Positions 47,334 through 56,553 of a DNA stretch of 64,000 nucleotides are shown here, piece after piece. Made by a program: the position numbers and the translations under genes. Source of the DNA: Lysinibacillus mangiferihumi (GTDB lineage Bacteria; Bacillota; Bacilli; Bacillales_A; Planococcaceae). Below the pieces are notes generated by a model that was not told the origin of the DNA, made no database searches, and was given only the letters and a program-made list of their open reading frames with translations. Each line of letters starts with the position of its first letter. Position 1 is the first letter of the stretch. Location: positions 1-64,000 of the forward strand of contig NZ_PYWM01000009.1 of NCBI RefSeq assembly GCF_003049665.1, in the 5' to 3' direction.

Positions 47334-47371
47334 AAAAGAGAGTGTGTCTTTACTAAGACATCTCTCTTTTT
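47334..47371 (+). terminator. Internal terminator between nikA and nikB
   Basis: AAAAGAGAG-T-GTGTCTT pairs with AAGACA-T-CTCTCTTTT, then T-rich. It should leave the binding-protein message in excess over the permease genes. Confidence 0.75.
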
Positions 47372-47399
47372 ATCATAGGATTGACTAGGAAGTGACAGC

Positions 47400-48353
47400 A
47401 TGTACGAATCGACATGGATGTTTTGTTTAAAAAGAATTTTGACGTTACCGTTTGTATTATTAGGTGTATCTATATTGACGTTTGTATTTATTCGCTTCGT
47501 TCCAGTAGAGCCTGCGGAGGTTATTTTAAGATTGGCTAAAGTTGCCCCAACGGAAGAGGCAATCCAGGCATTACGTGAGGAACTTGGAACAGACAAGCCT
47601 TTACTTATTCAATATCTGCTATGGTTAATAGGAGTTTTGCAGTTCGATTTTGGTACTTCTTTTGTTAGTAAATTACCAGTGGCACATGAACTATTCGCTA
47701 AATTACCCGCAACTATCGAATTGGCTGTTGCTGCATTTGTACTCATTCTTGTTTTAAGTATCCCATTAGGTATTTTAAGCGCACTGTATAAGAATGCTAT
47801 AATCGATAAAATAATTAGATTGTTTTCTATCTTGAGTGTATCAATTCCAACATTTTGGTTAGGTTTTTTATTACTGTATCTATTTAGCTTGAAATTTGGT
47901 ATTTTCCCGACTAATGGGAAGGGAACACTTGCTCATCTTGTTTTACCTGCGCTAACACTAGCCTTACCGACAATTGGATTGTTTGTTCAGTTTATTCGTT
48001 CAACGATTATTGAAGAATTGCAGAAGCATTATGTTCAATACGCCCAGTTAAGAGGATTAAAAAATTCTGTCATACTCATGCGACATGTTTTGAGAAATGC
48101 TGCTATAACGTTGACTACGATGCTGGGTTTGACACTTGGTAATTTACTCGGTGGTGCGGTAATTGTGGAGCAAGTCTTTAGTTGGCCAGGACTCGGTAGG
48201 TATTTAATTGAATCAATTATTAATCGGGATTACCCAGTTGTTCAATGCTATGTTCTAATTATTGCCGTTATCTATGTACTTTCTAATTTATGCGCCGATG
48301 TATTACATCGGGTATTGGATCCTCACCTGATGACGAAGGGCAGGAGAGATTGA
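47400..48353 (+). CDS. nikB: ABC transporter permease, NikB/DppB type
   Basis: 317 residues, six membrane segments. PVEPAEVILRLAKVAPTEEAI and QLRGLKNSVILMRHVLRNA (the EAA loop contacting the ATPase) define the DppB/NikB permease. AGGAAGTG precedes ATG 47400. Confidence 0.9.
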   Translation: MYESTWMFCLKRILTLPFVLLGVSILTFVFIRFVPVEPAEVILRLAKVAPTEEAIQALREELGTDKPLLIQYLLWLIGVLQFDFGTSFVSKLPVAHELFAKLPATIELAVAAFVLILVLSIPLGILSALYKNAIIDKIIRLFSILSVSIPTFWLGFLLLYLFSLKFGIFPTNGKGTLAHLVLPALTLALPTIGLFVQFIRSTIIEELQKHYVQYAQLRGLKNSVILMRHVLRNAAITLTTMLGLTLGNLLGGAVIVEQVFSWPGLGRYLIESIINRDYPVVQCYVLIIAVIYVLSNLCADVLHRVLDPHLMTKGRRD

Positions 48354-48354
48354 A

Positions 48355-49167
48355 GTGAGTCAAGTAAAGAAACTAAGTCATGTAAATTATAAAAAATCGT
48401 TTAGTTTAACAATACTTGGAATCATTGGTTTGTTGGGGATTTTTGCACCATTATTAATGCCCCATGACCCTTTTGCAGTAGATATTACAAGGAAATTTTT
48501 AGCTCCTTCTTGGGAGTATCCACTAGGGACTGATCATTTAGGAAGATGTGTCTTCTCTCGTATACTTTTAGGTATTCGCTATTCTTTAGGATCAGCTCTT
48601 TTAATTCAAATGATAGCTATTATACTAGCTATCTTTCTAGGAGCATTTGTTGCTCTGAAAAGAGGAATGATAGATTTCCTATTCATTCGGATATGTGATA
48701 TTTTATTAGCTTTTCCTACACTTGTACTAGCATTTGGGCTTTTAGGTTTATTAGGTCCAAGTTTGAAAAATGTGTTAATTGCACTTATTTTTACGCAGCT
48801 TATTTATTATTCAAGAATGATAAGAAGCTTATTTATAGGGATGAATGAAAAAGAATTTATTCAAGCAGCCAGAATTAGTGGAACTACAGGAGTCGGTTTA
48901 ATTGTACGTCATTATTTCCCAAATGTGCTACCTATAATCGTAACAATTGTTGCACTGGATGTAGGGAAAGTTATTTTGGAAATTGCGGGCTTTTCATTTA
49001 TCGGACTTGGCGTGCAGGCCCCCATCCCTGAATGGGGAATGATGGTGAACGAAGGGAAGCAGTACATTCGCCAACATCCTGAATTAATGCTTTATCCTGG
49101 ACTTGCCATTGTTCTGGTTGTTCTATTATTTAATCGTTTGGCAAGTAGTCTGAAGAATTTTGAGTAA
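48355..49167 (+). CDS. nikC: ABC transporter permease, NikC/DppC type
   Basis: 270 residues, six membrane segments. PLGTDHLGRCVFSRIL and the EAA loop ARISGTTGVGLIVRHYFPN are typical. The GTG start at 48355 has AGGAGAG 6 bases upstream and comes directly after the nikB stop, so translation is coupled. Confidence 0.9.
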   Translation: MSQVKKLSHVNYKKSFSLTILGIIGLLGIFAPLLMPHDPFAVDITRKFLAPSWEYPLGTDHLGRCVFSRILLGIRYSLGSALLIQMIAIILAIFLGAFVALKRGMIDFLFIRICDILLAFPTLVLAFGLLGLLGPSLKNVLIALIFTQLIYYSRMIRSLFIGMNEKEFIQAARISGTTGVGLIVRHYFPNVLPIIVTIVALDVGKVILEIAGFSFIGLGVQAPIPEWGMMVNEGKQYIRQHPELMLYPGLAIVLVVLLFNRLASSLKNFE

Positions 49168-49177
49168 AGGGGAAGTT

Positions 49178-49957
49178 ATGGAGAAAGAAAAAGTTTTAGA
49201 AGTGAAAGATTTAACGGTGAAAATCGGTGAAAAAAATGTATTGTCCTCAATTAATATGACTGCCTATAAAGGGCGTGTCTTAGGAATTATCGGGGAAAGT
49301 GGTAGTGGAAAAACAATGCTTTGCCATGCCATTATGCAATCACTCCCATCTTTGGCGCAGATCACACAAGGTCAAGTTCTATATAGACAAGAAGATTTAA
49401 TGGCTATGTCAGCTTCTAAATTAAGAGCTTATCGCGGAAGGCATTTGTCTATGATTATGCAAAATCCAGCCACTGCTTTCGATAGTATTCAAACAATTGA
49501 AAAGCATTTCCTAGAAACATTAAAAGCTCACTTTGTGATGACTAAAAAAGAAATGAGACAGATTGCAATTGATACGATGTATAAGGTCAATTTACCCAAC
49601 GTAGAGCAGCTATTACACTATTATCCATTTCAATTAAGTGGTGGCATGCTACAGCGAGTGATGATTGCTTTGTCATTGGCGATACAATCCACCCTATATA
49701 TTGCAGATGAGCCAACGACAGCTCTAGACACAGTTAATCAAAAACAAGTGTTAACATTATTTGATCGTATTTGCTCGGAAACGGGGGCTGCTATTATTCT
49801 TGTGACTCATGATTTAGGTGTGATTGCTGAACTGGCTGACGATGTTGCCGTAATGTATAAGGGAGAAATTATTGAGCAGGCAAATGTCTTTGATTTTTTT
49901 GATGCCCCTCAGCATCCTTATACAAAAAAACTTTTACAATCAAGAATTACTTTTTAG
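49178..49957 (+). CDS. nikD: ABC transporter ATPase, NikD type
   Basis: 259 residues. Walker A GESGSGKT, signature LSGGMLQR, Walker B LYIADEPTTALD and the H-loop VTHDLG. Half of the NikD/NikE heterodimer that powers uptake. AAAGGGGAAG favours ATG 49178 over TTG 49160. Confidence 0.9.
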   Translation: MEKEKVLEVKDLTVKIGEKNVLSSINMTAYKGRVLGIIGESGSGKTMLCHAIMQSLPSLAQITQGQVLYRQEDLMAMSASKLRAYRGRHLSMIMQNPATAFDSIQTIEKHFLETLKAHFVMTKKEMRQIAIDTMYKVNLPNVEQLLHYYPFQLSGGMLQRVMIALSLAIQSTLYIADEPTTALDTVNQKQVLTLFDRICSETGAAIILVTHDLGVIAELADDVAVMYKGEIIEQANVFDFFDAPQHPYTKKLLQSRITF

Positions 49958-49968
49958 AGGTGAAAAAT

Positions 49969-50769
49969 ATGACACTACTAGAAGTGAAAAATATTGAGAA
50001 GTACTATTCTCAAAGACAGTTTATATTTAGACGAAAGCATGAAATACCTATAATACAAAAGGTGTCATTTTCACTTCGAGAGGGCGAATGTTTAGGAATA
50101 GTCGGGCAAAGTGGTTCAGGAAAAAGTACATTAGGTCGTATTATTTTAGGAGTTGAGCGACCAACAAATGGTGAGGTTTTATTTCAAGGTGTCAATCTTT
50201 ACGAAGCAACAAGCAAGGATAAAAAAATGGTACGGAGAGATTTGCAGGCTGTCTTTCAAAATAGCTACGATTCATTTAATCCGAAGCAAACGATTTTTGA
50301 AATATTAGAGGAACCATTACTTAATTTCGAACATTACAGCAAAATAGAAAGACAACATAAAGTAATGGAATTACTAGATTGTGTGGAATTAGCGAACACC
50401 ATTGCCCAAAAATATCCTGCACAGCTTAGTGGAGGACAACAGCAGCGTATCAACATTGCTAGAGCGCTTGCCTTAAATCCTAAGTTAATCGTATTGGATG
50501 AGGCAATTAGTAGTCTAGACATGATACTTCAGAAACATATATTACAGTTACTTCAAACACTACAAAAAGAAAGGAAGCTAGCATATATTTTCATTTCCCA
50601 TGATTTACAGGCGACACATTTTATGTCTGATCGAATACTAGTTATGCAACACGGTCAGCTTATGGAGGAAATACAGAAAGGGCAAACATGTCAACATCCC
50701 GTTTCTCAAGAACTATACAATGCAATTTTGCCATCGCATCCTCGGGGAAGAAATAAAATTAGATATTAA
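49969..50769 (+). CDS. nikE: ABC transporter ATPase, NikE type
   Basis: 266 residues. Walker A GQSGSGKST, signature LSGGQQQR, Walker B LIVLDEAISSLD and H-loop ISHDL. AGAGG at 49956-49960 overlaps the nikD stop. Last gene of the operon, followed by the shared terminator. Confidence 0.9.
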   Translation: MTLLEVKNIEKYYSQRQFIFRRKHEIPIIQKVSFSLREGECLGIVGQSGSGKSTLGRIILGVERPTNGEVLFQGVNLYEATSKDKKMVRRDLQAVFQNSYDSFNPKQTIFEILEEPLLNFEHYSKIERQHKVMELLDCVELANTIAQKYPAQLSGGQQQRINIARALALNPKLIVLDEAISSLDMILQKHILQLLQTLQKERKLAYIFISHDLQATHFMSDRILVMQHGQLMEEIQKGQTCQHPVSQELYNAILPSHPRGRNKIRY

Positions 50770-50792
50770 CAAGATGATATAGAGAAGTATGA

Positions 50793-50824
50793 AACAAAAG
50801 AGCATGTTCCCATGCTCTTTTGTT
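50793..50824. terminator. Shared bidirectional terminator of the two convergent cobalamin operons
   Basis: AACAAAAGAGCATG (50793-50806), loop TTCC, CATGCTCTTTTGTT (50811-50824): a perfect 14-bp stem with T-rich exit on both strands. Confidence 0.92.
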
Positions 50825-50907
50825 ATTAGGTCATTATAAAAACGTTTAGGTCTTACTAAGGATTTAAACTAAGTTGATTAAAAATAAGCAACTTTTTCTA
50901 CAAAGCA

Positions 50908-51603
50908 TTACTGTAAAATCCCATATTTATTTTTTATTCGGTCTAGTTTTTCACTAATCGGTTTAGCTAGCAATAGTAAAAAAATCACATTAGAAATACA
51001 GTATATTATCATAAAAGGAACAGCAGAAGTCAATGCAAGTGCGTAAGCTTTCCAGCTAAAAACACCGTACATTGATATTGTTCCCCAAACATCCATACCA
51101 AACGAAAAAAATATGCCTGCAAAAATGCCAAATAATATAAGTGGTATTTTTTTATGCATTAAACGAGTTTTACCTAACAAGCCAGCAATAAAACCAATCA
51201 TTCCCCACATAAACATTTGGAAGGGTGTCCAAGGACCTTGTCCAAAAAACATATTGGATACTAATGCAGAAATTGCCCCTGTTAAAAAGCCTGCTTCTGC
51301 CCCAAGTGAAAAGCCAGTAATCGCTGTAATAGCTGCGACAGGTTTAAAGCCAGGTGTAACAACAAATAAAGCACGACCTGCCACTGAAATAGCAGACATC
51401 ACTGCTATGACTAAAATTTCGCGTGGCTGTGGCTTTCTACGCTCAAATGAAAGGAAAAAGGGCACACACGCTAAAATCATAATGACAATCGATACAAAAT
51501 AATATTTTCGATCAGCAAATATTGTAATACCAGCATATAAAGAAAGTGGAATGAAAACTAGAATGACAATAAATGAAATAATTAAACGAATGTTTTTTTG
51601 CAT
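50908..51603 (-). CDS. ECF transporter substrate-binding (S) component, predicted cobalamin/corrinoid
   Basis: 231 residues, about six to seven membrane helices. AVMSAISVAGRALFVVTPGFKP and the Gly-rich ALVSNMFFGQGPWTPFQM are of the ECF S-component fold of the CbrT-like group. Specificity for cobalamin is inferred from the upstream riboswitch and DUF4430 genes, not from the protein itself. The start at 51603 overlaps the ATPase gene end by 22 bases. Last gene of the operon. Confidence 0.75.
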   Translation of the reverse strand: MQKNIRLIISFIVILVFIPLSLYAGITIFADRKYYFVSIVIMILACVPFFLSFERRKPQPREILVIAVMSAISVAGRALFVVTPGFKPVAAITAITGFSLGAEAGFLTGAISALVSNMFFGQGPWTPFQMFMWGMIGFIAGLLGKTRLMHKKIPLILFGIFAGIFFSFGMDVWGTISMYGVFSWKAYALALTSAVPFMIIYCISNVIFLLLLAKPISEKLDRIKNKYGILQ

Positions 51604-53234
51604 AGAGTAACGACATCCTCACATGTAATCGCATTGCTCAATATATCTCTTGATATTCGATGCGCAGCAGTTGTATAAAAATTATTTCCACTATAAAATG
51701 CTCGTGGTTCGTCCTCTGATACGATACTACCATCGAAAAACAGAGCGCATCTATCGCTGTATTGTGCAGAAAATTCTATATCGTGTGTCACCATAATGAT
51801 TGTTGTCCCTTTAGTTTGTAAATCTTTTAATATTTCAGCGAGCCCTTCCTTTGAATGTGCATCAAGACCTTTTGTCGGCTCATCTAGTAGCAGTATTTTA
51901 GGTTCTATTAATAAAAGTTTTGCAAGCGCTAATTTTTGCTGCTCACCACCACTTAAATCATAAGGATGTCGATTTAATAAATGAGTTAAATTGAATAATT
52001 GAACAGTTTCTTGAATTTTTGCTTCTGTTACTTTATGTAATTGAGCCATGTCATTTAACTCTAGAAGTACTGTTTTTTGTACAAATAATGATTTCGGATT
52101 CTGTGGTAATATAGTTAAATATTGTTGGTACAATTGTTTACTACTGTAGCTTTTCAAGGCTTTACTGAACAAAAATATTTTTCCATGATAAGGCTTTTGC
52201 AGCCCAGATAAAATAGAAAGAACTGTTGATTTTCCAGTGCCGTTTCCACCTATTATCGTTAAAAATTCCTGTCCCTTCACTTGCAAATTAAAATGATGGA
52301 CAATATCCCTGCCTTTCTTTTCATACCGAAAAGCAATATCTTTTGCCTCTAATACAACATCTGATTTATTTTGAGTTGTTGTATGAGGTGTGTGTAAGGA
52401 AGAACAGTTATATGGTTGGTTACTAAGCCAGCGCTGTCCCTCACGAATAGTAAGGGGAATAGGTCCTATACCGTTTAGTAGGTGGAAAATCTTTGTGGCT
52501 GCCGGCAGTGCTGTAATCATAGCGTGATCTGCTGGTAAAGAGTTTAAAATTTCCTTAGGTGGGCCATCAAATAAAATACTGCCTTCATCCATAATAAGTA
52601 CGCGATCAGCAAGAGGTAACACTTCTTCCAGACGATGCTCAATTAAAATTATCGTAATACCTAATTCTTTATTTAAACGATGCAATGTCTGTATAAACTC
52701 CAATGCAGCTATTGGATCTAATTGTGATGTTGGCTCATCTAACAGTAGCAATTTGGGCTGCATCACCATAATGGAGGCTAAATTTAATAACTGTTTTTGT
52801 CCGCCCGAAAGCTCGGTTGTTTTTTGATGAAACCATTTTTCAATACCGAAGAAATTGGCCATTTCGGCTACCTTGCGGCGAATTATTGGTGAATCTACAC
52901 CTAGGCTTTCTAGTCCAAAAGCAAGCTCATGCCATACTTTATCTGTAACAATTTGATTATCAGGATTTTGAAATACATAGCCAATGTCAGTAGCAGCTAC
53001 TTCAGCATTTAGCTTCTCCAAGTCATAATCTTTGTAGAAAATATTACCCGTCACCGTGCCATGTGGACGCAATTCTCGTTTGAAATGGCGTAGCAATGTA
53101 CTTTTCCCACAACCAGATTGTCCTATTAACACGATAAACTCGCCTTGTTGAATAGTTAGATTAATATTTTTTAAAATAGGAATTGCTTCATTAGGATAAG
53201 TAAAGCTTACATTGTCGATTTTAACGATCGCCAT
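51582..53234 (-). CDS. ECF transporter ATPase, A and A' fused in one chain
   Basis: 550 residues with two ATPase domains. First: Walker A GQSGCGKST (38-46), signature LSGGQ (142), Walker B LLLLDEPTSQLD. Second (from about 293): Walker A GGNGTGKST (329-337), LSGGEQQ (427), ILLLDEPTKGLD. Fused EcfA-EcfA' pairs serve dedicated ECF systems. It overlaps both neighbouring genes, so the set is tightly coupled. Confidence 0.9.
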   Translation of the reverse strand: MAIVKIDNVSFTYPNEAIPILKNINLTIQQGEFIVLIGQSGCGKSTLLRHFKRELRPHGTVTGNIFYKDYDLEKLNAEVAATDIGYVFQNPDNQIVTDKVWHELAFGLESLGVDSPIIRRKVAEMANFFGIEKWFHQKTTELSGGQKQLLNLASIMVMQPKLLLLDEPTSQLDPIAALEFIQTLHRLNKELGITIILIEHRLEEVLPLADRVLIMDEGSILFDGPPKEILNSLPADHAMITALPAATKIFHLLNGIGPIPLTIREGQRWLSNQPYNCSSLHTPHTTTQNKSDVVLEAKDIAFRYEKKGRDIVHHFNLQVKGQEFLTIIGGNGTGKSTVLSILSGLQKPYHGKIFLFSKALKSYSSKQLYQQYLTILPQNPKSLFVQKTVLLELNDMAQLHKVTEAKIQETVQLFNLTHLLNRHPYDLSGGEQQKLALAKLLLIEPKILLLDEPTKGLDAHSKEGLAEILKDLQTKGTTIIMVTHDIEFSAQYSDRCALFFDGSIVSEDEPRAFYSGNNFYTTAAHRISRDILSNAITCEDVVTLCKKTFV

Positions 53235-54088
53235 TTTAATGCCCCCCAGATTTCAAATACTAATGGAATAGAGAGTAGAATGACATAGCTAATATAAAAC
53301 AGAATGCTTGTCATATCCCATTTAACTGCTCCGAAAGTTGGATAAAAATAATATGTTGTTGTGCCAATAAAGCTTGCAACTAAATTGCTAAAAAAAAGCA
53401 ATATAATCATTGCCAAAACAAAGCCGTCACGACGCTCGAAAATAAAAATAGAAAAGGCAGTCCGCTTTTTGACACCGTAACCACGAGCTTTCATAGAATC
53501 AGCCGTATCAATGGCGTTATCCAATGCCCATGTAATCAAAATTGATAAAATTCGCACTGTACATTTAATACGATGCCATAGTGAGCCAGTTGTAAAATCC
53601 ATGCCAATTACTTTTTGCGCTTGTACAATTTGCGTTAACTGATGTTTAAAGCGTGGAACTAATCGCAATGAAATCGACAATGTTAATGATAAAGCTGGCG
53701 ATACTTTTCCAAACAGATAAATAAACTTATCTGATGTCATCATGACATTATAGCAGCTAAACCATAGCATAATCGCTACAATCATTGTGGCGATTGCGAT
53801 ACCATACAAAATTGCCTCTACAGTAATGGCGTTACCATTTACATAAAGCAATACGAGTTGACCATTATGGCTAATCATTGGATTAATAATCGCCATTAAG
53901 AAAAACAAAGGTACATATAACTTCCAGTCCTTAAAGAAAAGTTGTCTGCGTAAAGCTATATTTAAGCTGATTGCTGAGAAAATTGTAATAGTTAAATAGA
54001 CTGGATGCATAAAAATCATGGATAAGCCGATAGTAGCTACAAAAAAAGAAAAAAGTACGATAGGGTGAAATGTTTCAAATGCCTTCAT
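53207..54088 (-). CDS. ECF transporter transmembrane (T) component
   Basis: 293 residues, with four to five or more membrane helices. SLTLSISLRLVPRFKHQL and the coupling-helix motif DSMKARGYG (ARG type) are EcfT signatures. The ATG overlaps the lipoprotein stop (TAATG) and the end overlaps the ATPase start. A dedicated EcfT next to A-A' and S makes this a group I (self-contained) ECF module. Confidence 0.9.
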   Translation of the reverse strand: MKAFETFHPIVLFSFFVATIGLSMIFMHPVYLTITIFSAISLNIALRRQLFFKDWKLYVPLFFLMAIINPMISHNGQLVLLYVNGNAITVEAILYGIAIATMIVAIMLWFSCYNVMMTSDKFIYLFGKVSPALSLTLSISLRLVPRFKHQLTQIVQAQKVIGMDFTTGSLWHRIKCTVRILSILITWALDNAIDTADSMKARGYGVKKRTAFSIFIFERRDGFVLAMIILLFFSNLVASFIGTTTYYFYPTFGAVKWDMTSILFYISYVILLSIPLVFEIWGALKWRSLKSTM

Positions 54089-54945
54089 TAGTTACCATCC
54101 CAATGATGTCCTAAGTCGCGACCTAAATCGACCGTGTAGTTCCATTCAATGACATCGCCATCTTTTAATACGTATTGATTACAACCATAATTTGGATAAA
54201 CACCATTTACTCTGTACATCCAGCCACTTAATTCACCAGCACTAAATTCATATAAATGATTAATACCTTCTACATAGACACTGTTATAAATATTTTCGTT
54301 TGCTCCTTGATATTCCATTTGAATTTTATGCTCCTTCGTTGCACGCTGTAATACATCCCAAACAGTATCCTTCTCTGATAGCAGCTCGTATGTTGTTGTC
54401 TTTAAAATGATGCCATTCTTGGGCACATATTTCTCACTTTGTAGGGAAGGGTCTAACTTTTCCCAATGCTTTAGTAATGTATCAACACGGATTGAAATTT
54501 TTACAGTGCGTTTTTTAGGTTCTGCATTTTTTTGCTTTTCTGTAGATGAAGTAATTGTTTTGGTTTGTTGTTTATTATCAGCTTGTTTAGTAGTTTTTGT
54601 ACTTGGTGATTTGGTGTATTCTTGCTTTTTGTCCGCTTCAGATTTTGGTTGTTGCTTAACTTCTTCCGTTTCCTGCTGTGCTTTTTGCTGAAGTGCTGTA
54701 TCTATTGCCTCCAGTGGGGCCTTGTCATCTATCTCAGACTCCTTCACTTCCTGCTTTTCCTCAGCAGTGTCATTTTCTACTGAGGGAGTTTGTTCTTCCG
54801 CTTCAGGTTGTTCAGAAGTAGGGAGGGAGTCAGCGCTTCGGTCCTGATCTTCCATTTGCTCGAATTGCTCAACTGTTTGAATATTGCATGCTGTTAAAAA
54901 TAGAGCTAACAACGATACTAGTAAGAAGTGTGATAATTTTTTCAT
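54088..54945 (-). CDS. DUF4430 (transcobalamin-like C-terminal domain) lipoprotein
   Basis: 285 residues. Signal peptide with lipobox LTAC (Cys20), then a ~120-residue Glu/Lys/Gln/Thr-rich spacer, then a C-terminal DUF4430 domain (about 145-275) with ELSGWMYRVNGVYPNYG and LKDGDVIEWNYT. The DUF4430 fold is that of the beta domain of transcobalamin and intrinsic factor. Placed between the surface proteins and the ECF genes, it is the best candidate for the membrane-proximal corrinoid-binding protein. Start 54945 lies one base beyond the previous stop. Confidence 0.85.
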   Translation of the reverse strand: MKKLSHFLLVSLLALFLTACNIQTVEQFEQMEDQDRSADSLPTSEQPEAEEQTPSVENDTAEEKQEVKESEIDDKAPLEAIDTALQQKAQQETEEVKQQPKSEADKKQEYTKSPSTKTTKQADNKQQTKTITSSTEKQKNAEPKKRTVKISIRVDTLLKHWEKLDPSLQSEKYVPKNGIILKTTTYELLSEKDTVWDVLQRATKEHKIQMEYQGANENIYNSVYVEGINHLYEFSAGELSGWMYRVNGVYPNYGCNQYVLKDGDVIEWNYTVDLGRDLGHHWDGN

Positions 54946-54946
54946 A

Positions 54947-56482
54947 TTATTCCTCAACAACCTTTAAGAAATTAATATACATTTTAGCTGCATGTGCACG
55001 TGTAATAAAATTAGTAGGATGAAACGAGCCATTTGCGCCCTGTGCTATGTCAAAATCATACAAGAAAGTAATTGCCTGCTGAGATTCCTTTGATAGCTCC
55101 GCAATATCATTTAAAGGGGCAACATTTGTTGGTATATAAGGTCTGCCTGTTTTATATGTATAGGCATTTGCTAGCATAACCGCTAATTCCTTACGTAAAA
55201 TAGGGGAGGAAGGTGCAAACTTCTCCGACCTTACTAATAAATTTGCCTCGTAAGCAGCAGCAATCTCCTGTTTTGTTTCATCATTATAGGAGCTAATGTC
55301 TGTAAAAGGTGCATTTTCGGAACTTGTTAAATTAAGAGCGCGAACTAAAATTGATACAGCCTGGATACGAGATAAATTGTTATTTGGCCTAAATGTGTTA
55401 TCGTCATAGCCTTTCAATAATCCTTTAGCTACTGCAGCTTCGATATCAGACTTTGCCCAATGAGATTCAATATCCTTAAAGCTCACTTTAGTAGGGGGAG
55501 CTTTAGGGTGATTTGGCTGGGCTGGTGTTGATGGTTTATTTGTTTTTTTATCAGACGTATCATATAGCTTTGTTTTGCTCTCAATAAGTCGGTTATACGC
55601 TGCTAATGTATAAGACGCCTGCTCTGTTGCCATACCATTCGATACGGATTCTGTTAATACATGCTTGAAGCCGCCATCTTTTACATTATAGAAGGTGAAA
55701 AAGCTCGTAAATAACTTCTGAAAGCGCTGATCTTTGTTGGCATCAATATTTAAACTAGAAAGTGCCGTAATAACTTGTGCTACACTTTCTAAGTTTGTTG
55801 TTCCCCAGCTTTGGTAACTACCATTAGCTCCTTGTAAGTTATTTAATGTATCTAGTGCTTTATTAATAGATGCCTTAACATCCGCTCTATCTTTATAAGT
55901 TGAAAGAGCTTGAATAGCCATTGCTGTCATATCTGGATCAGCTTTTACTCCTGATAAATTCCATCCTCCGTCAGGCAATTGCTTTGATAGTATGTGTTGA
56001 ATAAGTTTTTCGCGTGTAGTTGTTGCTTTTTTAGGAAGCTCGAAGCCCCATGTATCTAAAGCGATTAAGGCAAAAAAAGCACCATTTGTGCCTTGCCATA
56101 CTACTTTGTCAAAGTCACTTAATTTTTCTACTAAATTAAAGCCGCCTACATTTGTAGGGTCTTTACCGATAGCAGTGAGTGCAATAATTAAACGAGAATA
56201 TTCAGTATACTTACGATTGTGTAAATTACCCTTTACTGATTGTACATGCTTCGTGACATTTTCATAATATTTATCATAATAGCCTTTCGGAACATTATAT
56301 TCGCCACGTGTAAGTGCCAGAATAATCCACTCATCACCAAAAGAAGGGTTTGGTGCTTTATTTACTAAAAACTGACCTGTTGTATCATAAGCATCTACTG
56401 TTGATACTTGCTGTGCAGAGACCGGAACCACAATTAACAACAAAGCAAGTACCATTATAAACATCGATAATTTTTGTTTCAT
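54947..56482 (-). CDS. Surface protein: alpha/alpha-toroid domain plus three SLH repeats
   Basis: 511 residues. Signal peptide (to about 24, VSAQ), an alpha6/alpha6 toroid (about 28-310) of the prenyltransferase/terpenoid-cyclase/transcobalamin superfamily (YSRLIIALTAIGKDPTNVGG, LPDGGWN, KADPDMTAMAIQAL), a Pro-rich linker, then three SLH repeats (about 338-511: FKDIESHWAKSDIEAAVAKG). It is anchored to the cell-wall polymer at the S-layer. It lacks DUF4430. GGAGG before ATG 56482. Confidence 0.85.
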   Translation of the reverse strand: MKQKLSMFIMVLALLLIVVPVSAQQVSTVDAYDTTGQFLVNKAPNPSFGDEWIILALTRGEYNVPKGYYDKYYENVTKHVQSVKGNLHNRKYTEYSRLIIALTAIGKDPTNVGGFNLVEKLSDFDKVVWQGTNGAFFALIALDTWGFELPKKATTTREKLIQHILSKQLPDGGWNLSGVKADPDMTAMAIQALSTYKDRADVKASINKALDTLNNLQGANGSYQSWGTTNLESVAQVITALSSLNIDANKDQRFQKLFTSFFTFYNVKDGGFKHVLTESVSNGMATEQASYTLAAYNRLIESKTKLYDTSDKKTNKPSTPAQPNHPKAPPTKVSFKDIESHWAKSDIEAAVAKGLLKGYDDNTFRPNNNLSRIQAVSILVRALNLTSSENAPFTDISSYNDETKQEIAAAYEANLLVRSEKFAPSSPILRKELAVMLANAYTYKTGRPYIPTNVAPLNDIAELSKESQQAITFLYDFDIAQGANGSFHPTNFITRAHAAKMYINFLKVVEE

Positions 56483-56513
56483 TTGAAAAACAACCTCCAT
56501 TCTATAAAAGATA

Positions 56514-56544
56514 CTAACCCAAATGCTGTGGTCACTTGGGTTAG
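56514..56544 (-). terminator. Intergenic hairpin between the two toroid genes
   Basis: CTAACCCAA and TTGGGTTAG arms. The T-tract after it is interrupted, so partial termination or mRNA processing is likely. Confidence 0.5.
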
Positions 56545-56553
56545 TAAGGAAAA

